Shown piece after piece: positions 61,485 through 64,000 of a DNA stretch of 64,000 nt. Source of the DNA: a virus. The notes under the pieces were generated by a model. It had not been told where the DNA came from, did no database searches, and was given only the letters and a program-made list of their open reading frames with translations. The first letter of the stretch is position 1. Every line of letters starts with the position of its first letter. The stretch is taken from positions 1 through 64,000 of the IMG/VR virus record IMGVR_UViG_3300033064_003457; one strand, written 5' to 3'. The position numbers and the translations under genes are program-made.

Positions 61485-63312
61485 CTTGAACCTCCATATT
61501 AAACTCAGAGTCTATTAAATTAAAAATTCTATAACGTAACGACTCAAATATTCCTGCCACCCTAGATGGCATATCGTCACGCATATGTCTCTTTTGTATA
61601 TCTCTATCTATAGCTTCTGCTAAATCTCCTAGTATGCTTTTTAATTCTTTTTCTATATGTTTTAACTTTTTAGAACCAGATAACTTCAATCTTATATCTT
61701 CGTAGGTAAGCATCGCTATTGGACGCAATTTTTCTAAATCGAAATTGCTGAAATCTTTGATATCATTAAGCATATCTACTACATCTAACCTAGTAAGGTA
61801 CCAAGAATGGTCCACTAAAGCTTTTAGTTGGTCTTTTTTGCTTTTTGTTTTTGCTTTTTTTGTACCATGTTGATTTTGGGGTTGTTCTCTATTGATAGTT
61901 GCCTTTTTCTTTTTTTCTTCCTTGGACACCTTTTCGACCAATGCTCCCTTGGCTTCAGAGGTAAATGGTTCGTCTACAGCTAGTATAATTGCTTTTGGCT
62001 TTGTAACTCTTTCAAAGTACATGTCGCTACGTTGTTTTTCGCTAACTGGATCAAGCCCGATTAGGTCCCTTAGCTCTGTTTCTGTTATAGCATCATGTTC
62101 GTACTTAAAGACAGAATGATTCTCAACTTGCAACATACTGTCTATATCTATTTCATTAAACTTTAGCTTTACGAAGTTATCTTCCTTTTCGTCCAACTGA
62201 AAACCACCTTCGAACAATAGCTCTTTAATCATGAACTCATTAACGAACGTCTCTGCAACATCTTGAAAATCTTTGCATCTATCTGTAAGCATTTTATCTA
62301 TTACAGTAGCAGTAGATCTATTAGCAGAGTCGCCTCTTCCGAGAGCTACCTCTGAGATTCCTAATCCTGCAAGTACACGAGATTCAAAATAATCTAAATA
62401 CTTAGATGCATCTAGTGCCTTTCCTTGGGCACCAAGGCTTCTTATTTCATGCCTTTCTGGTGTAACTATACTTCCTTCAGTAGGCATGTCTTCTATTTGG
62501 TCTTTTACTATGTCTATTTCTGTTGTGCCGTCATCGTACAGTTCTGCAGGATTATCCTCAGTCCCTACTATATATTGGTGTAGGGGGAATAGATGCTGAC
62601 TAATTAGCATCTCTATGTTCTCTTCCATTCTTCTCAACGATCTTATGTCGTCTAGCACTGGTATAATATATGGAGTACCAAATGCAAAGCCCTCTTTTCT
62701 GTCATAATAGACATGAACCACGTCTTCTGCTCTAAATTCCGGGGTCTTAGGATTTCCAGTTACCTTCTGCTGATATTTTAAAATCTTACCATACTCTGTT
62801 CGCTTAATTAACATTGACGTAGGATCCATAGGAAAGTATGCCGCGATTGGATTTAGTGCTGATCTATAATTGCCACCTATTGGTGTTCCAGATGAGAATC
62901 TCTTGTCCCTTACCTTTACCATAAAAGCGTTAGAGTATGAAACTAAATTCTGCAATACACTTCTAAGCAACATATCAAACGTCATGCCAGAAACATTAGC
63001 CATTTCTCGTAATCTACGTCTGATGTAGTTCGTGGCCTCTTCATCCCTAGAACTTATTTTATAGCCTTCCTTCAAACATAGCTCTATGTGCTTGCCAAAT
63101 GCTTGTCTGACATATGACTCTATGTCAATTATTTTTGATATCTCACCTAGGTTATACTCAGCTCTTTCAAACTGGGCTCTAGATTGGGTAGAACCAGTAG
63201 CCGAACCGTAAACAACGCCCCTAGAACTTATCCTGGGAACTATTATCGACTTTCTAGTGTTTTTATTTGTAGTTTTGTTTACTATTGACTGGCTAATAGA
63301 GAATAGATTCAT
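61474..63312 (-). CDS. Portal protein
   Basis: A 612-residue protein from ATG 63312 (AGGGGAA upstream), two bases after the preceding stop. Portal features are SYVRQAFGKHIELCLKEGYK, FPMDPTSMLIKRTEYGKILK, FRAEDVVHVYYDRKEGFAFG with RSLRRMEENIEMLISQHLFP, and GISEVALGRGDSANRSTATV, the conserved stem/wing region of phage portals. The C-terminal 150 residues are basic and helical. It would form the dodecameric ring through which DNA is packaged. The terminase must lie outside the window. Confidence 0.92.
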   Translation of the reverse strand: MNLFSISQSIVNKTTNKNTRKSIIVPRISSRGVVYGSATGSTQSRAQFERAEYNLGEISKIIDIESYVRQAFGKHIELCLKEGYKISSRDEEATNYIRRRLREMANVSGMTFDMLLRSVLQNLVSYSNAFMVKVRDKRFSSGTPIGGNYRSALNPIAAYFPMDPTSMLIKRTEYGKILKYQQKVTGNPKTPEFRAEDVVHVYYDRKEGFAFGTPYIIPVLDDIRSLRRMEENIEMLISQHLFPLHQYIVGTEDNPAELYDDGTTEIDIVKDQIEDMPTEGSIVTPERHEIRSLGAQGKALDASKYLDYFESRVLAGLGISEVALGRGDSANRSTATVIDKMLTDRCKDFQDVAETFVNEFMIKELLFEGGFQLDEKEDNFVKLKFNEIDIDSMLQVENHSVFKYEHDAITETELRDLIGLDPVSEKQRSDMYFERVTKPKAIILAVDEPFTSEAKGALVEKVSKEEKKKKATINREQPQNQHGTKKAKTKSKKDQLKALVDHSWYLTRLDVVDMLNDIKDFSNFDLEKLRPIAMLTYEDIRLKLSGSKKLKHIEKELKSILGDLAEAIDRDIQKRHMRDDMPSRVAGIFESLRYRIFNLIDSEFNMEVQDGS

Positions 63313-63314
63313 TG

Positions 63315-64000
63315 TTATTTCCCCTGGTTTTTGGCGTTTATCCATTCCTTAATCAATACTCTGTCATCGCTTACTAGTCTCCGTAGACAGGTATCCATCT
63401 TTTCGCTTCTTGATGTCCCAACAGACGTGGTGAGTATGCCAGATTCAGATTTCACAGATGTTCCCTGCTGTGTATCTTCATCTCCACTATCGGTGGTATC
63501 CTGTATGAAGCTATTAAAGGAGTTAGGATTTTCTTCCTCAGTGTATTTGTATTGCTCGCTTGGGCCTAAATCGTAAGCATCCATCAATCTCTTTATTTCC
63601 TCACCGGTAGGCGAAGAACCTGTTCCGCATATAGCAGATCTATTAAGCGCTGACGATACTAGATCTAAAAGGTTTATAAATGTTCCAAGTCCTTTTTGCT
63701 CTTTTATGATAGTTAATTTAAGTCCATTTCCTATGTTCTTTAGTTCGTTCTGTTTATACCATTTTTTTATCAATTTAGCCAGCAGTCTTTCTACATAGTC
63801 AATGGTATTAACCACATAATTATTTACAAATTCATCAACTGGTGTACAAACAAATATTTTCTGCCACCTAGGATCTGGATTGTTCACCCATTTTTTAACT
63901 GGATCTATAAGACTTTGAAATACTTGAGTAACCAATGAAACTAACTGATGTGTTATTATGTTTCTAAATATATTATTAGTTATGTTTTTTATTGATATGT
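63315..64000 (-). CDS. Hypothetical protein before portal, 5' end outside window
   Basis: A reading frame open to the right edge with no stop upstream of TTG 63935, so the true start probably lies beyond position 64000; at least 227 residues are visible. The visible N-terminus is hydrophobic and helical (IFRNIITHQLVSLVTQVFQS), the C-terminal half acidic (NSFIQDTTDSGDEDTQQGTS) and then basic. It ends two bases before the portal start. Its place between presumed terminase and portal would suit a head or packaging accessory protein; the family is not recognised. Confidence 0.62.
   Translation of the reverse strand, partial: ISIKNITNNIFRNIITHQLVSLVTQVFQSLIDPVKKWVNNPDPRWQKIFVCTPVDEFVNNYVVNTIDYVERLLAKLIKKWYKQNELKNIGNGLKLTIIKEQKGLGTFINLLDLVSSALNRSAICGTGSSPTGEEIKRLMDAYDLGPSEQYKYTEEENPNSFNSFIQDTTDSGDEDTQQGTSVKSESGILTTSVGTSRSEKMDTCLRRLVSDDRVLIKEWINAKNQGK

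Noticed and set aside
1-64000. tRNA genes, rRNA, insertion sequences or CRISPR arrays
   Set aside because: No cloverleaf, ribosomal segment, transposase or regularly spaced repeat array was found; gaps between genes are too short to hold them.

Overview
The window is a long piece of a tailed, contractile-tail (myovirus-type) bacteriophage genome. The evidence is one co-oriented block, read leftward on the minus strand from beyond position 64000 down to about 5440, that carries portal, prohead protease/scaffold, major capsid protein (MCP), head-tail connectors, tail sheath, three tail-tube-like proteins, two small chaperone-like proteins, a very large tape-measure region, hub, gp25-like and J-like baseplate proteins, and then about 28 kb of fibre and adhesin genes. 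The DNA is AT-rich and most starts carry strong AGGAG-type ribosome binding sites. Head gene order and a prohead protease with paired CxxC/CxxH cysteines recall SPO1-like phages, so a Gram-positive host is likely. Four radical SAM enzymes suggest that the host is anaerobic. Host and anaerobiosis are inferences.

Layout. 1-4085 (minus): start of a RecB/Cas4-type nuclease, a primase-helicase with a LAGLIDADG intein in its P-loop, and a small ORF. 4119-4207: two divergent sigma70-like promoters. 4259-5331 (plus): a Cas4-like Fe-S nuclease and a small membrane protein. 5331-5419: a hairpin rich in ACGT motifs between converging transcripts. 5440-9635: distal fibres. 9647-16764: a nine-gene module of a fibre-like protein ending in CHSSCHSSCYSSC, four unknown proteins and four radical SAM/SPASM-type enzymes, with genes overlapping or abutting throughout. 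16780-33568: fibre and adhesin genes (a family of large paralogues, a kelch propeller, Ig-like and FN3-like modules). 33577-41520: baseplate and hub. 41523-47628: tape-measure region. 47655-55125: chaperones, tubes, sheath and connectors. 55138-64000: head genes, with the MCP split into three exons by two group I introns.

How it works together. The late block would be transcribed as long polycistronic messages. No late promoter is visible, so the main one probably lies to the right of the window. Internal structure is visible: an intrinsic terminator at the chaperone/tape-measure junction that overlaps a stop codon, and GC-rich hairpins just after the MCP and main tube genes. The strongest candidate for a new system is the radical SAM module. 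Its gene order suggests that the phage post-translationally cross-links or otherwise modifies the Cys-rich C-terminus of its own tail-fibre protein, in the manner of a RiPP maturation system used for virion assembly.
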